From contig NC_019695.1 in assembly GCF_000317125.1 (NCBI RefSeq), positions 186,001 through 250,000 of the forward strand: a stretch of DNA of 64,000 nt, given 5' to 3'. The stretch is from Chroococcidiopsis thermalis PCC 7203 (GTDB lineage Bacteria > Cyanobacteriota > Cyanobacteriia > Cyanobacteriales > Chroococcidiopsidaceae). The notes below the pieces were generated by a model that ran no database searches, had not been told where the DNA came from, and saw only the letters and a program-made list of their open reading frames with translations. Shown in pieces: positions 18,380 to 28,461 of this stretch. Numbering within the stretch: the stretch's first letter is position 1; every line of letters starts with the position of its first letter. The translations under genes were made by a program, and so were the position numbers.

Positions 18380-19480
18380 TTAAGCACCCGCACTCGATGC
18401 AGCTAACTCTGCTAACTGTTCCTGCTGATCCTGGGCGATACAATCTTGAATAATTGTTTCTATGTCACCTTCTAGGACTGGGTTCAGAGAATAATTCTGT
18501 CCCAAACGATGATCTGTGACCCGATTATCTTTGTAGTTGTAGGTGCGAATCTTCTCCGATCGCGAACCCGTTCCAACTTGCGATCGCCGCATGGAAGTAA
18601 CAGCTTCTTGTTGTTCCCGCAGCTTCATTTCGTACAATTTAGCTCGCAAGATTTGCATTGCCCGTTCTTTGTTTTGTAACTGGCTGCGTTCTTCCGTACA
18701 GAAAATCCGAATTCCCGTTGGTTTGTGGAATAAGTCTACCGCTGTCTCCACCTTGTTAACATTTTGACCGCCAGCACCGCCAGAACGAGCTGTTTTCATT
18801 TCAATCTCAGTCGGATCGATGTGAATTTCAACGTCATCCACTTCTGGCATCACCGCGACAGTAGCAGTAGATGTGTGAACTCGTCCCCCTGCTTCCGTGA
18901 CTGGTACGCGCTGAACGCGGTGAACCCCTGCTTCAAACTTGAGTTTGCTGTAGACAGAATCGCCCTGAATTTCTAGCACTGCTTCTTTAAATCCGCCCAT
19001 TTCTGCCAGAGATTCGCTCACTAGCTTGACGCGCCAGTTTTGAGTTTCGGCATAGCGGGAATACATTCTAATTAAATCTCCAGCCCAGATACTTGCTTCA
19101 TCGCCACCAGTACCTGCCCGAATTTCTAACATAATATTCTTGTCATCGTTCGGGTCGCGGGGTAGCAGCAAAACCTTCAAGCGCGTTTCTAGCTGTTCCA
19201 ACTGCGCTTCTAATTCCTGCACCTCCAAAGCTGCCATTTCCTGCAACTCTGGATCGCTAGCTGCTTCTTTTAAAACTTGACGCGCTCCTTTAAGCTCTTC
19301 CTGAGCGGTTTTCCAAGTTTCATAAGTATTGACGACTTCTTCAAAAGAAGAACGAGCCTTCGCGACCCGATGCATCTCTACCGGATCGGTAGCAATATCT
19401 GGGTCGGCAAGGCGACGAGTCAATTCATTGTAGGTTTGCTCGACTGATTTGAGCTTATTTAGCAGGTAAGGTTCCGCCAT
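18380..19480 (-). CDS. prfA: Peptide chain release factor 1
   Basis: RF1 of 366 residues, which reads UAA and UAG and triggers peptide release. The stop-codon-reading tripeptide is PVT in [17 protein letters not shown], as in RF1 (RF2 has SPF). The peptidyl-transferase motif GGQ is at residues 237-239 in [10 protein letters not shown]. It is the last gene of the ribosomal run, about 110 bases after rpmE. Confidence 0.97.
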   Translation of the reverse strand: MAEPYLLNKLKSVEQTYNELTRRLADPDIATDPVEMHRVAKARSSFEEVVNTYETWKTAQEELKGARQVLKEAASDPELQEMAALEVQELEAQLEQLETRLKVLLLPRDPNDDKNIMLEIRAGTGGDEASIWAGDLIRMYSRYAETQNWRVKLVSESLAEMGGFKEAVLEIQGDSVYSKLKFEAGVHRVQRVPVTEAGGRVHTSTATVAVMPEVDDVEIHIDPTEIEMKTARSGGAGGQNVNKVETAVDLFHKPTGIRIFCTEERSQLQNKERAMQILRAKLYEMKLREQQEAVTSMRRSQVGTGSRSEKIRTYNYKDNRVTDHRLGQNYSLNPVLEGDIETIIQDCIAQDQQEQLAELAASSAGA

Positions 19481-19589
19481 AATTGCGATCGCTCAGCAAA
19501 TAGTAGATTGGGTCATATACGAAAATTTTAGACTTCAGATTTTTCTAACTTAAATCCAAAATCTAAAATCCAAAATTGAACTGACCGCG

Positions 19590-19841
19590 CTACTTCTTCT
19601 TGGGCTTTCCTTCTGTATTGCCTGCTTGGGAGGAATCCATCATGCCGTATTTTCTCAAGAAGCGTTCTACGCGCCCTTCAGTATCGATAATCTTTTGAGT
19701 TCCAGTATAGAACGGGTGATTGCCAGACCAGACATCAACGTGGAGTTCTGGCTTGGTCGAACCAACAGTCATTACTAGTTCCCCGTTGCAGTAAACCTTA
19801 GCTTCGGGATACCACTGCGGATGAATATCTGGTTTTGCCAT
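19590..19841 (-). CDS. rpmE: 50S ribosomal protein L31, zinc-free type
   Basis: An 83-residue L31 starting KPDIHPQWYPEAKVYCNGE. The zinc CxxC pair of the C+ form is absent: the segment where CSKCHP would lie reads VWSGNHPFYTGTQ. This makes it a C-minus L31 independent of zinc, as usual in cyanobacteria. L31 bridges the large subunit central protuberance to the 30S head. Confidence 0.95.
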   Translation of the reverse strand: MAKPDIHPQWYPEAKVYCNGELVMTVGSTKPELHVDVWSGNHPFYTGTQKIIDTEGRVERFLRKYGMMDSSQAGNTEGKPKKK

Positions 19842-19905
19842 CTTTTTTTCCTATTTTTCTAATCTTATTGTAGCTTTTGGCTGGTAATAGCTAGTAAGTA
19901 ATAGG

Positions 19906-19944
19906 CAACTACCAATTACCCATTACCAATTACCCATTACCAAT
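19906..19944. repeat. 7-bp STRR array (AATTACC/CATTACC)
   Basis: Five to six heptamer units fill the spacer between rpsI and rpmE up to the rpsI stop codon, inside the transcribed operon. Confidence 0.85.
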
Positions 19945-20367
19945 TTATCGCTTCGAGAATTGAGGAGCTTTCCGTGCTTTATGTAAGCCGTATTTCTTCC
20001 GTTCTTTAGCTCTGGGATCGCGAGTTAAATAACCCTCTTTCTTCAGATGCAAGCGATTTTCTGGCTCCAATTGACAAAGGGCGCGAGCAACTCCTAAACG
20101 AATTGAATCGGCTTGTCCGGTTAAGCCGCCGCCGTGAGCGTTTACGAGAATGTCGTATTCGTTCTCTAGACCTAGCGTCTCTAGAGGTGCTTTAGCGGCT
20201 GCAAGGTAGCTGGCATTGAATTGAAAATATAAGTCGCCAGCTTTACCATTGACGACGAGTTGACCGTTACCTGGAACTAGACGAACTCTAGCTACAGACG
20301 CTTTGCGTCGTCCTGTACCCCAGTACATGACTCGCCCGTTAGTGGCAGGGGTTTGTGTTGCTTGCAT
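19945..20367 (-). CDS. rpsI: 30S ribosomal protein S9
   Basis: A 140-residue S9 ending in the conserved [25 protein letters not shown]; the basic tail reaches the P-site tRNA anticodon. The body [16 protein letters not shown] is canonical. Its ATG overlaps the rplM stop by one base (TAATG), which implies translational coupling of the L13-S9 pair. Confidence 0.97.
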   Translation of the reverse strand: MQATQTPATNGRVMYWGTGRRKASVARVRLVPGNGQLVVNGKAGDLYFQFNASYLAAAKAPLETLGLENEYDILVNAHGGGLTGQADSIRLGVARALCQLEPENRLHLKKEGYLTRDPRAKERKKYGLHKARKAPQFSKR

Positions 20368-20819
20368 TACTTGTCTCCTGGGATGGTTTGAATTTTAATT
20401 GCTTCTGGTTTCTGTGCTTGATGGGGATGTTCTGCACCAGCGTAGACTTTGAGCTTAGTAAAGAGTTGTCTGCCCAAGCTATTTTTTGGCAGCATACCTT
20501 TAACAGCTTGTTCTACAATGCGCTCTGGTATCCGTGCTTGAAGTTGAGCAAAGGTTTCGGTTTTCATTCCGCCAGGTCTTCCAGAATGACGGCGGTAAAC
20601 TTTTTGACTGCGTTTTTTCCCTGTAACTTTGATCTTCTCAGCGTTAACAACGATGACAAAATCACCAGTATCCATATGTGGAGTAAATTCTGGCTTATTT
20701 TTGCCTCGCAAAATATTAGCAATTTCAGTGGCGAGCCTGCCTAAACGCTGGTCAGCGGCATCGACCAGATACCACTGCTGATTAATCGTATCTTGAGGGG
20801 GGATGTAGGTTTTGGTCAT
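20367..20819 (-). CDS. rplM: 50S ribosomal protein L13
   Basis: A 150-residue L13, an early assembly protein of the large subunit ([25 protein letters not shown], then [16 protein letters not shown] and [10 protein letters not shown]). It is immediately coupled to rpsI and follows truA by about 70 bases. Confidence 0.97.
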   Translation of the reverse strand: MTKTYIPPQDTINQQWYLVDAADQRLGRLATEIANILRGKNKPEFTPHMDTGDFVIVVNAEKIKVTGKKRSQKVYRRHSGRPGGMKTETFAQLQARIPERIVEQAVKGMLPKNSLGRQLFTKLKVYAGAEHPHQAQKPEAIKIQTIPGDK

Positions 20820-20891
20820 GGTGGTTTTACTATCCTGAAATAATCTACTGGAATATTTACCCTAAAATAATTTACTTGAAATAATTTGGGT

Positions 20892-21815
20892 TCATGTTTG
20901 TGCGGCAGCCTGAGAAAGTAGAGCAGATGCTATACAGGATGGAGTAGAAATCGGCTCTGTCTGTTCTGTTGGGGCAGCGGTTACATCTGGTAAGAAAAAC
21001 TGGGGTTGCGTATCATACCAAACTTCAGCAGGAAAAGGAAATTCAGTATAGCCAACTCGCAGCAGGCACAAGCCAGCAGCAGGGGCGGCGTACTTGACTT
21101 CGGCGCGGCGTTGCTGCTGCCAAATCTCGGTAAAATTGGCTAGCGATCGCTGTCCGCTACCCACTTGAACCAGCAATCCCAGTAATAACCGCACCATGCC
21201 GTACAAAAAGCCATTTGCCTGCAATTCAATTTGCACGAACGAACCTTGACGATGGCATTCCGCTGCTTGTACTTCTACCCAAGAATGAGCGCGACTAGAA
21301 CCCGCCCGATGAAAAGCTGCTAAATGGTGGTTGCCGAGTAGAGGTTTTAATGCTGCTTGAATTAATGATTCATCTAGAGGTACGTGATAATAGTGCCAGC
21401 TAAAAGCTTTGGCAAACAAATTCGGTCGGGGGTCGGTGTAGAGAGTGTAGCGATAGCGCCGCCACTTAGCAGAAAAGCGGGCGTGCCAATCCAAGCTCAC
21501 CTCAGCCGAAGCGCGAATTAAGATATCTTCTGGCAGACGACTGTTGAGAATTGCTGCCCAGCGATGAGCTGGAATCGGACAATCAACTACATCAAAGTGA
21601 GCGACTTGGGCAGCAGCATGAACCCCAGCATCCGTTCTGCCTGCTCCATGAATGACAATTGGATAACCCAAGACCTTGGCGATCGCAGTTTCTATTTCTT
21701 CCTGAACCGTACGCTGCTGCGGCTGTCGCTGCCATCCATGAAAACGAGTACCCAGGTATTGAATTACCAGGGCGACTCTACTTGTCAATTCAGGTTGCCG
21801 AACAGCCATTTCCAA
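20892..21815 (-). CDS. truA: tRNA pseudouridine(38-40) synthase
   Basis: TruA converts uridines 38-40 of the anticodon arm to pseudouridine. The catalytic aspartate is D62 in HGAGRTDAGVHA; GFLYGMVRLLLGLLVQVG is the other conserved block. At 307 residues it is slightly longer than E. coli TruA, with a C-terminal Thr/Pro-rich tail. It starts 14 bases after rplQ and belongs to the operon. Confidence 0.95.
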   Translation of the reverse strand: MEMAVRQPELTSRVALVIQYLGTRFHGWQRQPQQRTVQEEIETAIAKVLGYPIVIHGAGRTDAGVHAAAQVAHFDVVDCPIPAHRWAAILNSRLPEDILIRASAEVSLDWHARFSAKWRRYRYTLYTDPRPNLFAKAFSWHYYHVPLDESLIQAALKPLLGNHHLAAFHRAGSSRAHSWVEVQAAECHRQGSFVQIELQANGFLYGMVRLLLGLLVQVGSGQRSLANFTEIWQQQRRAEVKYAAPAAGLCLLRVGYTEFPFPAEVWYDTQPQFFLPDVTAAPTEQTEPISTPSCIASALLSQAAAQT

Positions 21816-21829
21816 AGCGCCACAGTATT

Positions 21830-22180
21830 TTAAACGAGTTCGATAATTGCCATTTCTGCGTTGTCGCCCCGACGGCGTATCGTTTGTAAAACGCGAGTGT
21901 AACCACCAGCGCGGCTACCATAGCGATCGGGGACTTGCTCGAAGAGAGCGTGTACGAGTTGCTTATCGTAGATATATCCCATAGCTTGACGACGAGCTGC
22001 TAAAGAGCCGTCTTTAGCTAGGGTAATCATTTTTTCTGCTTCAGACTGTACGACCTTTGCTCTTACTTTAGTCGTGGTAATTCGTCCGTGTCTGAGTAGT
22101 TCGGTGGTCAGCGCTCTTAGTAGGGCGCGGCGTTGGTCTGCTGGTTTACTAAGTTTTTTAATGCTATTGCGGTGACGCAT
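21830..22180 (-). CDS. rplQ: 50S ribosomal protein L17
   Basis: A 116-residue L17 ([29 protein letters not shown]; ending AEMAIIELV). It sits near the exit tunnel of the large subunit. As in most bacteria it follows rpoA directly. Confidence 0.97.
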   Translation of the reverse strand: MRHRNSIKKLSKPADQRRALLRALTTELLRHGRITTTKVRAKVVQSEAEKMITLAKDGSLAARRQAMGYIYDKQLVHALFEQVPDRYGSRAGGYTRVLQTIRRRGDNAEMAIIELV

Positions 22181-22246
22181 GATCGTAAAAGGATGTAGGG
22201 TCGGGGGTGAAGGATGGATTGCTACATCCTTCTTTCAAAGAGTATT

Positions 22247-23194
22247 TCAGGTAGGTTTAGAAGATTTTTCGTGCGGCAAGGTAATGCCTAGACGCTTCTG
22301 CAAGGCTTCGATCACTTCCTCTGCGGACTTCTGACCGAAGTTCTTAATTTCTAGTAGATCTTCTTGGGTGTAGTCTAGTAAGTCAGCTACCGAATTCACC
22401 TGCGCTCGTTTGAGACAGTTGTAAGCCCTAACGGAAAGTTGCAATTCTTCAATTGGAATCTGACTAGTCGGGTCTTCGTCGGCGGGAATTTCGTCTTTCA
22501 TCGCCGCCAGCGAGATGTCTTTTAAGGGTGTGAACAGGTCAACGAGAATATTTGCGGCAGAAGAAAGGGCTTCTTGCGGTGTTAGGCTACCATTTGTCCA
22601 AATTTCCATAATCAACCGATCTTTTTGCAGCGAGCCGTCTACCCGCGCATCTTCAACGCTGTAGTTGACCTTACGAACTGGCATAAAGATCGAGTCAATT
22701 TGCAGGTAATCGATGGACGTAGCTTCGTCGCGCCCTCGTTCGACCGTGCGATAGCCCTTTCCCCGTTCGACCCGAAATTCCATTTCTAATTTCGCCCCGT
22801 CTGCTAGGGTAGCTACGTACTGATTGGGGTCGATAATTTCTACTTCTGCTGGTAGATCGAAATGAGCCGCAGTAACTGTAGTAGCCCCGTGGACGAGCAA
22901 TCGACCGGTTACGGCTTGCGAGGAGTGGCTTCTGAGGACGATTTCTTTCATCTGCATCAGAATTTCCATTACGTCCTCGCGCACGCCAGGAATTGTAGCA
23001 AATTCATGGCTTACTCCTGCAATTCGGACGGCTGTGACTGCTGTACCTTCTAGATTAGAGAGTAAAATTCGCCTTAAGGCGTTACCTACTGTCGTTCCTT
23101 GACCGCGATCGAGAGGTTCCAAGACGAACTTACTATATTGACTCCGATTCTCCTGCGTAATAGACTCAACACATTCGATTTGAAATTGCGCCAC
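22247..23194 (-). CDS. rpoA: DNA-directed RNA polymerase alpha subunit
   Basis: I place the start at GTG 23194 (VAQFQIECVES, the usual cyanobacterial N-terminus), which has a strong GGAGG eight to nine bases upstream. The open frame continues 64 codons further up to 23386, but that part has no conserved residues. The 315-residue product has the assembly domain (SKFVLEPLDRGQGTTVGNALRRILL) and a C-terminal domain (ELQLSVRAYNCLKRAQVNSVADLL...EVIEALQKRLGI) that contacts UP elements and activators. Confidence 0.96.
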   Translation of the reverse strand: MAQFQIECVESITQENRSQYSKFVLEPLDRGQGTTVGNALRRILLSNLEGTAVTAVRIAGVSHEFATIPGVREDVMEILMQMKEIVLRSHSSQAVTGRLLVHGATTVTAAHFDLPAEVEIIDPNQYVATLADGAKLEMEFRVERGKGYRTVERGRDEATSIDYLQIDSIFMPVRKVNYSVEDARVDGSLQKDRLIMEIWTNGSLTPQEALSSAANILVDLFTPLKDISLAAMKDEIPADEDPTSQIPIEELQLSVRAYNCLKRAQVNSVADLLDYTQEDLLEIKNFGQKSAEEVIEALQKRLGITLPHEKSSKPT

Positions 23195-23406
23195 GGAGTA
23201 ACCTCCCCTATTGTTAGCTCCTATAAATTGGCATAGCAACCGCTTGCCTGAATTACATGCCTGAATTTTTTTACCTGAATTTCTGACTTGATTTATCCGT
23301 TCCGCCGTTTCAGTTTCTAGCTGACTTTTGGGACAAGATAACGCGATCGCCCACTGGACGAACGCGCAGGTTGCAGAAATTTCCACATCTTTTTGGACAT
23401 TTGAGT

Positions 23407-23799
23407 TTACACTCGGCGGCGTTTGGGCGGACGACAGCCATTATGTGGAATAGGCGTGATGTCGCGAATTAGAGTAATTTCTAATCCCGCCCCTTGCAGC
23501 GCTCTAATTGCTGTTTCTCTGCCTGCTCCAGGTCCGCTGACCATGACTTCGATCTGACGCATACCTTGGTCAACTGCGCGTCGTGCAGCACTTTCAGCGG
23601 CAGTCTGCGCGGCAAAAGGAGTGCCTTTCTTCGCTCCCTTAAAGCCGCTAGAACCAGCCGATGCCCACGAAATCGCATCGCCATTTTGATCTGTAATGGT
23701 GACTATGCTGTTGTTGAATGTGGATTGGATGTATGCCATGCCATTTGGTACGTTGCGTTTTTGCTTTTTCGTACCGCTTTTCTTAGTTGGTCGCGCCAT
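23407..23799 (-). CDS. rpsK: 30S ribosomal protein S11
   Basis: A 130-residue S11 on the 30S platform, ending with the invariant [17 protein letters not shown]. The order rpsM-rpsK-rpoA-rplQ is the alpha operon without rpsD (S4), as usual in cyanobacteria. Confidence 0.97.
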   Translation of the reverse strand: MARPTKKSGTKKQKRNVPNGMAYIQSTFNNSIVTITDQNGDAISWASAGSSGFKGAKKGTPFAAQTAAESAARRAVDQGMRQIEVMVSGPGAGRETAIRALQGAGLEITLIRDITPIPHNGCRPPKRRRV

Positions 23800-23865
23800 A
23801 GGGTTACGATCGGTTTAATTTTGCTCTACTCAATTCAAAAATGCTCTATATTGCTAGGAAGTTAT

Positions 23866-24246
23866 TTATTTCCCTGGAGCCTTTTTCTTCCCTGCTACCG
23901 TTTGTCGTCTGCCTCGACGGGTACGAGCATTGGTACGAGTGCGTTGTCCTCTAACGGGTAAGCCCATCCGATGACGACGACCCCGATACGTACCAATATC
24001 GATCAGGCGCTTGATGTTCATCGTCTCCAAACGCCTTAAATCTCCTTCAACTTGATAGTTTGCTTCTATCTCGTTTCTCAGAGCTGCTACATCGGCATCG
24101 CCGAGATCTTTGACGCGGGTATCTGGGTTGACACCTGTAGTCGCCAAAATTTCTTTCGATCTCGTTAAGCCGATCCCATAAATATAGGTCAGACCGATCT
24201 CAATCCGCTTATCTCGCGGAAGGTCTACACCAGATATCCGTGCCAC
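23866..24246 (-). CDS. rpsM: 30S ribosomal protein S13
   Basis: A 126-residue S13 in the 30S head ([25 protein letters not shown]; basic tail [19 protein letters not shown]), forming bridges to L5. It follows rpmJ after a 100-base spacer holding two small hairpins. Confidence 0.97.
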   Translation of the reverse strand: MARISGVDLPRDKRIEIGLTYIYGIGLTRSKEILATTGVNPDTRVKDLGDADVAALRNEIEANYQVEGDLRRLETMNIKRLIDIGTYRGRRHRMGLPVRGQRTRTNARTRRGRRQTVAGKKKAPGK

Positions 24247-24293
24247 GCTGTTTCTCCCTAGTCTTGCTTTGCTGCAACAATATTCACTCTTTC

Positions 24294-24330
24294 ATGGTGT
24301 TAACTGAGACACCATATGGCGACGATCGCC
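24294..24330 (-). promoter_or_regulatory. Two adjacent hairpins in the rpmJ-rpsM spacer
   Basis: A perfect 7-bp stem ATGGTGT/ACACCAT with an 8-base loop (24294-24315) abuts a 5-bp stem GGCGA/TCGCC with a 3-base loop (24318-24330). No U-tract follows on the transcribed strand. They could be an RNA processing or control site in the operon mRNA; function is inferred only from structure. Confidence 0.4.
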
Positions 24331-24346
24331 GCCAATCATTTTATAG

Positions 24347-24460
24347 TTAGCCTTGACGTTGCTTGTGTTTCGGGTTAGAACAAATAACCATTACCCTACC
24401 TTTACGGCGGATAACGTTACACTTTTCACAAATTCTTTTTACAGAAGCTCTAACTTTCAT
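24347..24460 (-). CDS. rpmJ: 50S ribosomal protein L36
   Basis: A 37-codon gene translated by eye: [19 protein letters not shown], then [18 protein letters not shown]. The zinc ligands C11, C14, C27 and H32 are all present, so this is the zinc-binding form, in contrast to the zinc-free L31. Position between infA and rpsM is the standard one. Confidence 0.97.
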   Translation of the reverse strand: MKVRASVKRICEKCNVIRRKGRVMVICSNPKHKQRQG

Positions 24461-24570
24461 GACTTTTACATTACAAACTCTATATTATAATACTACGATT
24501 GGATTTTCCGCAAGAATTTAGCACTCCTACTGAGTTTTCGGACTTGGATGTTGCTAAAAATTAACTTCAA

Positions 24571-24795
24571 TTATTTTTTGCGCAGTCTATAGGTAATTCT
24601 ACCTTTAGACAAATCGTATGGCGTGAGTTCGACTTTCACGCGATCGCCAGGTAGAATCTTGATATAGTTACGGCGAATTTTGCCGGAGATGTGGGCGAGT
24701 ACGTTAAAGCCGTTGTCCAGATCGACGCGAAACATAGCGTTAGGCAGCGATTCTGTCACCGTGCCTTCCATTTCAATTAAATCTTGTTTAGACAA
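24571..24795 (-). CDS. infA: Translation initiation factor IF-1
   Basis: A 74-residue OB-fold protein ([49 protein letters not shown]). It occupies the 30S A site during initiation together with IF2 and IF3. It follows adk after about 240 bases, where some other bacteria have map; no map gene is present. Confidence 0.97.
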   Translation of the reverse strand: MSKQDLIEMEGTVTESLPNAMFRVDLDNGFNVLAHISGKIRRNYIKILPGDRVKVELTPYDLSKGRITYRLRKK

Positions 24796-25033
24796 CTTGT
24801 TGATTCCTCAACTCTACTGATTTTTCTGTGGAATTAGCTCTAGCACTTTTGGACATATTTTTCCACCGTTAATATATCTTATCGAAAATCGGGAGTCGGG
24901 AAGAAGAGAACTGAAGAAGCAGAGGGGCTTCAGGCGCAGAAGGCGCTGCACCGCTCGCTTCAACACAAGAGCGCACCGCGCACCAACTTCTTACCAACTA
25001 CCAATTACCCACATCCCACAACATCCCCAATAG

Positions 25034-25600
25034 TTAGCTATGAACTGCTGTTTGCAGGTGAGCCATCACTTCTTCCATCGAGCGATCGCCATCTACTGAA
25101 ACGAGTTGTTGGCGATTGCGGTAGAAATCAATTAAGGGCGAAGTTTCTTGGTGATAGACTTCCAAGCGACGGCGAATCACTTCTTCAGTGTCGTCAGCTC
25201 GTCCTTCTTTTTCTGCCCGTTTCAGCAACCGATCTACAACGATCGCTTCTGGTACTTCTAGATTCACCACTCGCGTAGAACCTTGGTTAAGCTTTTGCAG
25301 CAGTTCGTCTAAAAATACTGCTTGGCTGAGCTTGCGAGGAAACCCATCTAGAATCCATCCCGCTTGCGCGTCTGATTGCTGAAGGCGTTCGGCAACGAGA
25401 TCGTTTACTAGCTGGTCGGGGACGAGTTCGCCTCGGTCGGCATAGCCTTGAGCTTGAATTCCTAAAGGCGTGCGATCGCGCATAGCTTGGCGCAAAATAT
25501 CACCAGTCGAGATATGAGGGATCTGCCAGGAATTGGCAAGGTGTTTTGCTTGCGTGCCTTTACCTGCTCCTGGCGGTCCCAAAAAAATCAATCGCGGCAC
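25034..25600 (-). CDS. adk: Adenylate kinase, short-LID form
   Basis: Converts ATP + AMP to 2 ADP. P-loop GPPGAGKGTQ (residues 7-16), AMP-site motif ISTGDILR, and DGFPRKLSQA. At 188 residues it lacks the long LID insertion and zinc cysteines of the 214-residue type; the LID is the short DDTEEVIRRRLEVY. The start is GTG, overlapping the secY stop by one base (TAGTG), so translation is probably coupled. Confidence 0.96.
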   Translation of the reverse strand: MPRLIFLGPPGAGKGTQAKHLANSWQIPHISTGDILRQAMRDRTPLGIQAQGYADRGELVPDQLVNDLVAERLQQSDAQAGWILDGFPRKLSQAVFLDELLQKLNQGSTRVVNLEVPEAIVVDRLLKRAEKEGRADDTEEVIRRRLEVYHQETSPLIDFYRNRQQLVSVDGDRSMEEVMAHLQTAVHS

Positions 25601-26907
25601 TACTTCACCATTCCTTCATAACGCTGGGAGATCACATAGGTTTGAATCTGTTTTGCCGTGTCAATTGCCACACCAACCAGAATCAACAGCGAAGTCGCTC
25701 CTAATCCTTGGAAAGTCGGAACTCTAGTAGCACTTTCTACTGCTGTAGGAATAATCGCCACTGCGCCAAGAAAAACAGCTCCCAAAAATGTCAATCGATT
25801 TAATACCCGCTCGACGTATTCGCTGGTTGCTTTACCTGGTCTAATTCCTGGAATACTAGAACCCATCTTCTTCAAGTTCTGTGCCAAGTCAACCGGATTC
25901 ACGATCAACGTGGAGTAGAAATAACTGAAGAAAACAATCATTACGAAGTACACTAGGGCGTAGAGCCAAGGCGTAGAACCGCCAGGACTGATTGCATTGG
26001 AGATGTTAATCACGTATTCGTTTTGGGTAAACCTAGCGAGTGAAGCTGGCAGAATTAGGACGGCAGAAGCAAAAATAATTGGCATTACACCGCCTTGATT
26101 CAACCGCAAAGGTAGATAGCTACTCCGCTCTAGATAAAGCTTGCGTCCTACTTGACGACGAGCTGAAATAATCGGAATGCGGCGCGTGCCTTCTTGGACG
26201 AAGACAATTCCGACAATCATGACTAAAAATACCAGCAACAGAACGATGACTCGTCCGATGGTTTCCCTGCCTCCAGTTTGTGCCAGAGTAATAGTATCGC
26301 CCAAAGATTTAGGTAGAGAGGCAACAATGTTGACAAAAATCAACAGTGATGCACCGTTACCGACACCGCGCTCCGTAATCAGTTCCGATGCCCACATGAC
26401 AAACATCGAACCAGCTGTGAGTGCGATCGCGGTTTCAATCACAAATACTGGTCCTGGGTTAAGGGCAAACGGTCTGATCCAAATTGCTGCAATAAACGTA
26501 CTTTGTAGAATTGCCCAACCTAAAGCGACGTAGCGGGTGACTTGAGAAATTTGTCGTCTACCTGCCTCACCCTCATTTTTCTGTAAATTCTCTAAAGCTG
26601 GAATCGCAGCCGTCAGTAATTGAATTATGATTGAGGCATTAATGTAAGGCAATATTCCTAAGGCGAAAACTCCCAAAGTTGAAAGTCCGCCGCCGGAAAA
26701 GATGTCTAAAAAACCGATGACAGCACTATTATTTTGTACGCTTTGAGCGAACTGTTCGCGATTGATTCCTGGTACGGGTAAAAATACACCCAAGCGAGCC
26801 AAAATTAACATGCCAATAGTCACGAGCAACCGTCCTCTCAGTCCGGCTGCCTGTGCCATTTGCATGAAAGTTTCTTGAGCTGTTGGGGCTTTATCTCGAC
26901 TAATCAT
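25600..26907 (-). CDS. secY: Preprotein translocase subunit SecY
   Basis: A 435-residue channel protein with ten transmembrane helices, forming the core of SecYEG in plasma and thylakoid membranes. Typical stretches include GVFLPVPGINREQF, LGIMPYIN-like GILPYINASIIIQLL, and RGVGNGASLLIFVNI. It lies between rplO and adk. Confidence 0.97.
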   Translation of the reverse strand: MISRDKAPTAQETFMQMAQAAGLRGRLLVTIGMLILARLGVFLPVPGINREQFAQSVQNNSAVIGFLDIFSGGGLSTLGVFALGILPYINASIIIQLLTAAIPALENLQKNEGEAGRRQISQVTRYVALGWAILQSTFIAAIWIRPFALNPGPVFVIETAIALTAGSMFVMWASELITERGVGNGASLLIFVNIVASLPKSLGDTITLAQTGGRETIGRVIVLLLVFLVMIVGIVFVQEGTRRIPIISARRQVGRKLYLERSSYLPLRLNQGGVMPIIFASAVLILPASLARFTQNEYVINISNAISPGGSTPWLYALVYFVMIVFFSYFYSTLIVNPVDLAQNLKKMGSSIPGIRPGKATSEYVERVLNRLTFLGAVFLGAVAIIPTAVESATRVPTFQGLGATSLLILVGVAIDTAKQIQTYVISQRYEGMVK

Positions 26908-26969
26908 AAACGGCTACCTTTCTACTGCCATAGGCATTTGCGTTAAATAACTTCAGTGAAAAACTTTGG

Positions 26970-27416
26970 CTACTTAACGACTTCACAACTCCCGCCAGCT
27001 GCTTCTATCTTGCTTTTAGCTGATGCTGTAAAAGCTGCCGCTTGTACCTTGAGAGCAACGTTTAATTCCCCATCTCCCAAAATTTTAAGCGAACCTTTAG
27101 CAGCTTTAATTATTCCCGCCTCTTTTAACGAGGACAAGTTTACTTCCGTATCAGCAGGAAGTGAAGACAGCTTGCTTACATTAATCGTAATGTATTCTTT
27201 ACGATTAATAATTGGAAAGCCTTTCAACTTAGGTAGACGGCGATACAAGGGCTGCTGTCCGCCTTCAAATCCTGGTCTAGTGCCACCACCAGAACGGGCT
27301 TTTTGTCCGCGCATCCCTTTGCCGGCACTCGCGCCCTGTCCGGCAGAAACTCCTCGACCGAGACGACGAGCGCGTTTTTTTGAGCCTTTTTGGGGTCTAA
27401 CGTCAGTTAGTCTCAT
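26970..27416 (-). CDS. rplO: 50S ribosomal protein L15
   Basis: A 148-residue L15 with a basic Gly-rich N-terminal extension ([25 protein letters not shown]) that threads into 23S rRNA. It follows rpsE directly: rpmD (L30), found here in many bacteria, is absent, as usual in cyanobacteria. Confidence 0.97.
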   Translation of the reverse strand: MRLTDVRPQKGSKKRARRLGRGVSAGQGASAGKGMRGQKARSGGGTRPGFEGGQQPLYRRLPKLKGFPIINRKEYITINVSKLSSLPADTEVNLSSLKEAGIIKAAKGSLKILGDGELNVALKVQAAAFTASAKSKIEAAGGSCEVVK

Positions 27417-27430
27417 AACTTTTTTGTTAG

Positions 27431-27470
27431 TTTGTCATTGGTCATTGGTTATTAGTCATTGGTCATTTGT
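27431..27470. repeat. STRR heptamers (GTCATTG) in the rpsE-rplO spacer
   Basis: Five to six GTCATTG/GTTATTA-like heptamers fill the 68-base spacer inside the operon. Confidence 0.85.
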
Positions 27471-27484
27471 TTGACGCATGACGA

Positions 27485-28012
27485 TTAGACGATATAGAGC
27501 TTTTCTACTGGAATGCCGCGTTCTTCTGCGACTTCAGCAAAAGTGCGGAGTGTAGCAAGGGCATTAACGGCAGCTCTAGCATTATTCAGGGGGTTGTTGG
27601 AACCTAGCTGTTTGGCTAGAATATTCCGCACTCCTGCTAATTCCAGTACGGTTCTGACTGCACCCCCCGCAATTACACCCGTTCCAGGTGCGGCTGGACG
27701 CATTAAGACTTTTGCGCCGCCACCAGTGCCATTAGTTGGATGGGGAATCGAGTTAGATTTGGTCAATGGGACATCAATGAGATGTTTTTTGCCATCTGCT
27801 ACGCCTTTTTTCACAGCGCCGATCACATCTCCAGCTTTACCTACTCCGATCCCAACTTGACCGCGCTCGTTACCGACAGCGACAATGGCACGGAAGCTGA
27901 GTTTTTTTCCTCCCTTGACGACCTTACTCACCCGCCGGATTTGAATCACCCGCTCTTGAAAAGTTGTTTCTTTTTCTTTAGTGCGATTAGCTTTGCGACG
28001 ACCTGTTGCCAT
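27485..28012 (-). CDS. rpsE: 30S ribosomal protein S5
   Basis: A 175-residue S5 at the mRNA entry site and important for decoding accuracy. The dsRNA-binding-like domain ([25 protein letters not shown]) and [19 protein letters not shown] are conserved. The order rplR-rpsE-rplO is standard. Confidence 0.97.
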   Translation of the reverse strand: MATGRRKANRTKEKETTFQERVIQIRRVSKVVKGGKKLSFRAIVAVGNERGQVGIGVGKAGDVIGAVKKGVADGKKHLIDVPLTKSNSIPHPTNGTGGGAKVLMRPAAPGTGVIAGGAVRTVLELAGVRNILAKQLGSNNPLNNARAAVNALATLRTFAEVAEERGIPVEKLYIV

Positions 28013-28030
28013 ATTGAGTGCCTCTAAAAA

Positions 28031-28096
28031 TGTTAATTGCTAATTGTTAATCGTTCATTGTTAATTGCCATCAACTATTAACTATTAACTATTAAC
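28031..28096. repeat. STRR heptamers (TTGTTAA / TAACTAT) in the rplR-rpsE spacer
   Basis: TTGTTAAT-like units followed by the opposite-sense ACTATTA units. The two halves are partly complementary and could pair in the mRNA. Confidence 0.8.
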
Positions 28097-28099
28097 AAA

Positions 28100-28459
28100 T
28101 TAAAAATCTAATCCTGCTTCCCGTGCTGCGTCAGCTAGTGCTTTGACTCGACCGTGGTAGAGGTTTCCGCCTCGGTCAAAGACAACTTGTGATATACCTT
28201 TAGCTTTAGCGCGTTGGGCAATTAATTTACCGACTTCCACTGATGCTTCGCACGTTCCTTTAGATTCGAGGGATTTTAAATCTGGGTCTAAAGTAGAAGC
28301 AGCTACCAAAGTATGATGTTGGGAATCGTCTATGACTTGAGCGTAGATATGCTGGTGAGAGCGAAACACTGCTAGGCGCGGGCGTTCCGTACTGCCTACG
28401 ACAACTTTTCTGATCCGACGATGCCGTTTTTCCCTGGATTCTTGACGACTGAGCTTCAT
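28100..28459 (-). CDS. rplR: 50S ribosomal protein L18
   Basis: A 119-residue L18 that binds 5S rRNA with L5 ([46 protein letters not shown]). It begins two bases after the rplF stop, so the two genes are tightly coupled. Confidence 0.97.
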   Translation of the reverse strand: MKLSRQESREKRHRRIRKVVVGSTERPRLAVFRSHQHIYAQVIDDSQHHTLVAASTLDPDLKSLESKGTCEASVEVGKLIAQRAKAKGISQVVFDRGGNLYHGRVKALADAAREAGLDF

Positions 28460-28461
28460 AA

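Noticed and set aside
18185-18406. 73-codon + strand frame between the transposase and prfA
   Set aside because: Overlaps the prfA 3' end, no conserved features, composition like the antisense of repeats.
23195-23386. 64-codon N-terminal extension of rpoA
   Set aside because: Not conserved, while GTG 23194 has a strong ribosome binding site and begins the usual cyanobacterial N-terminus.
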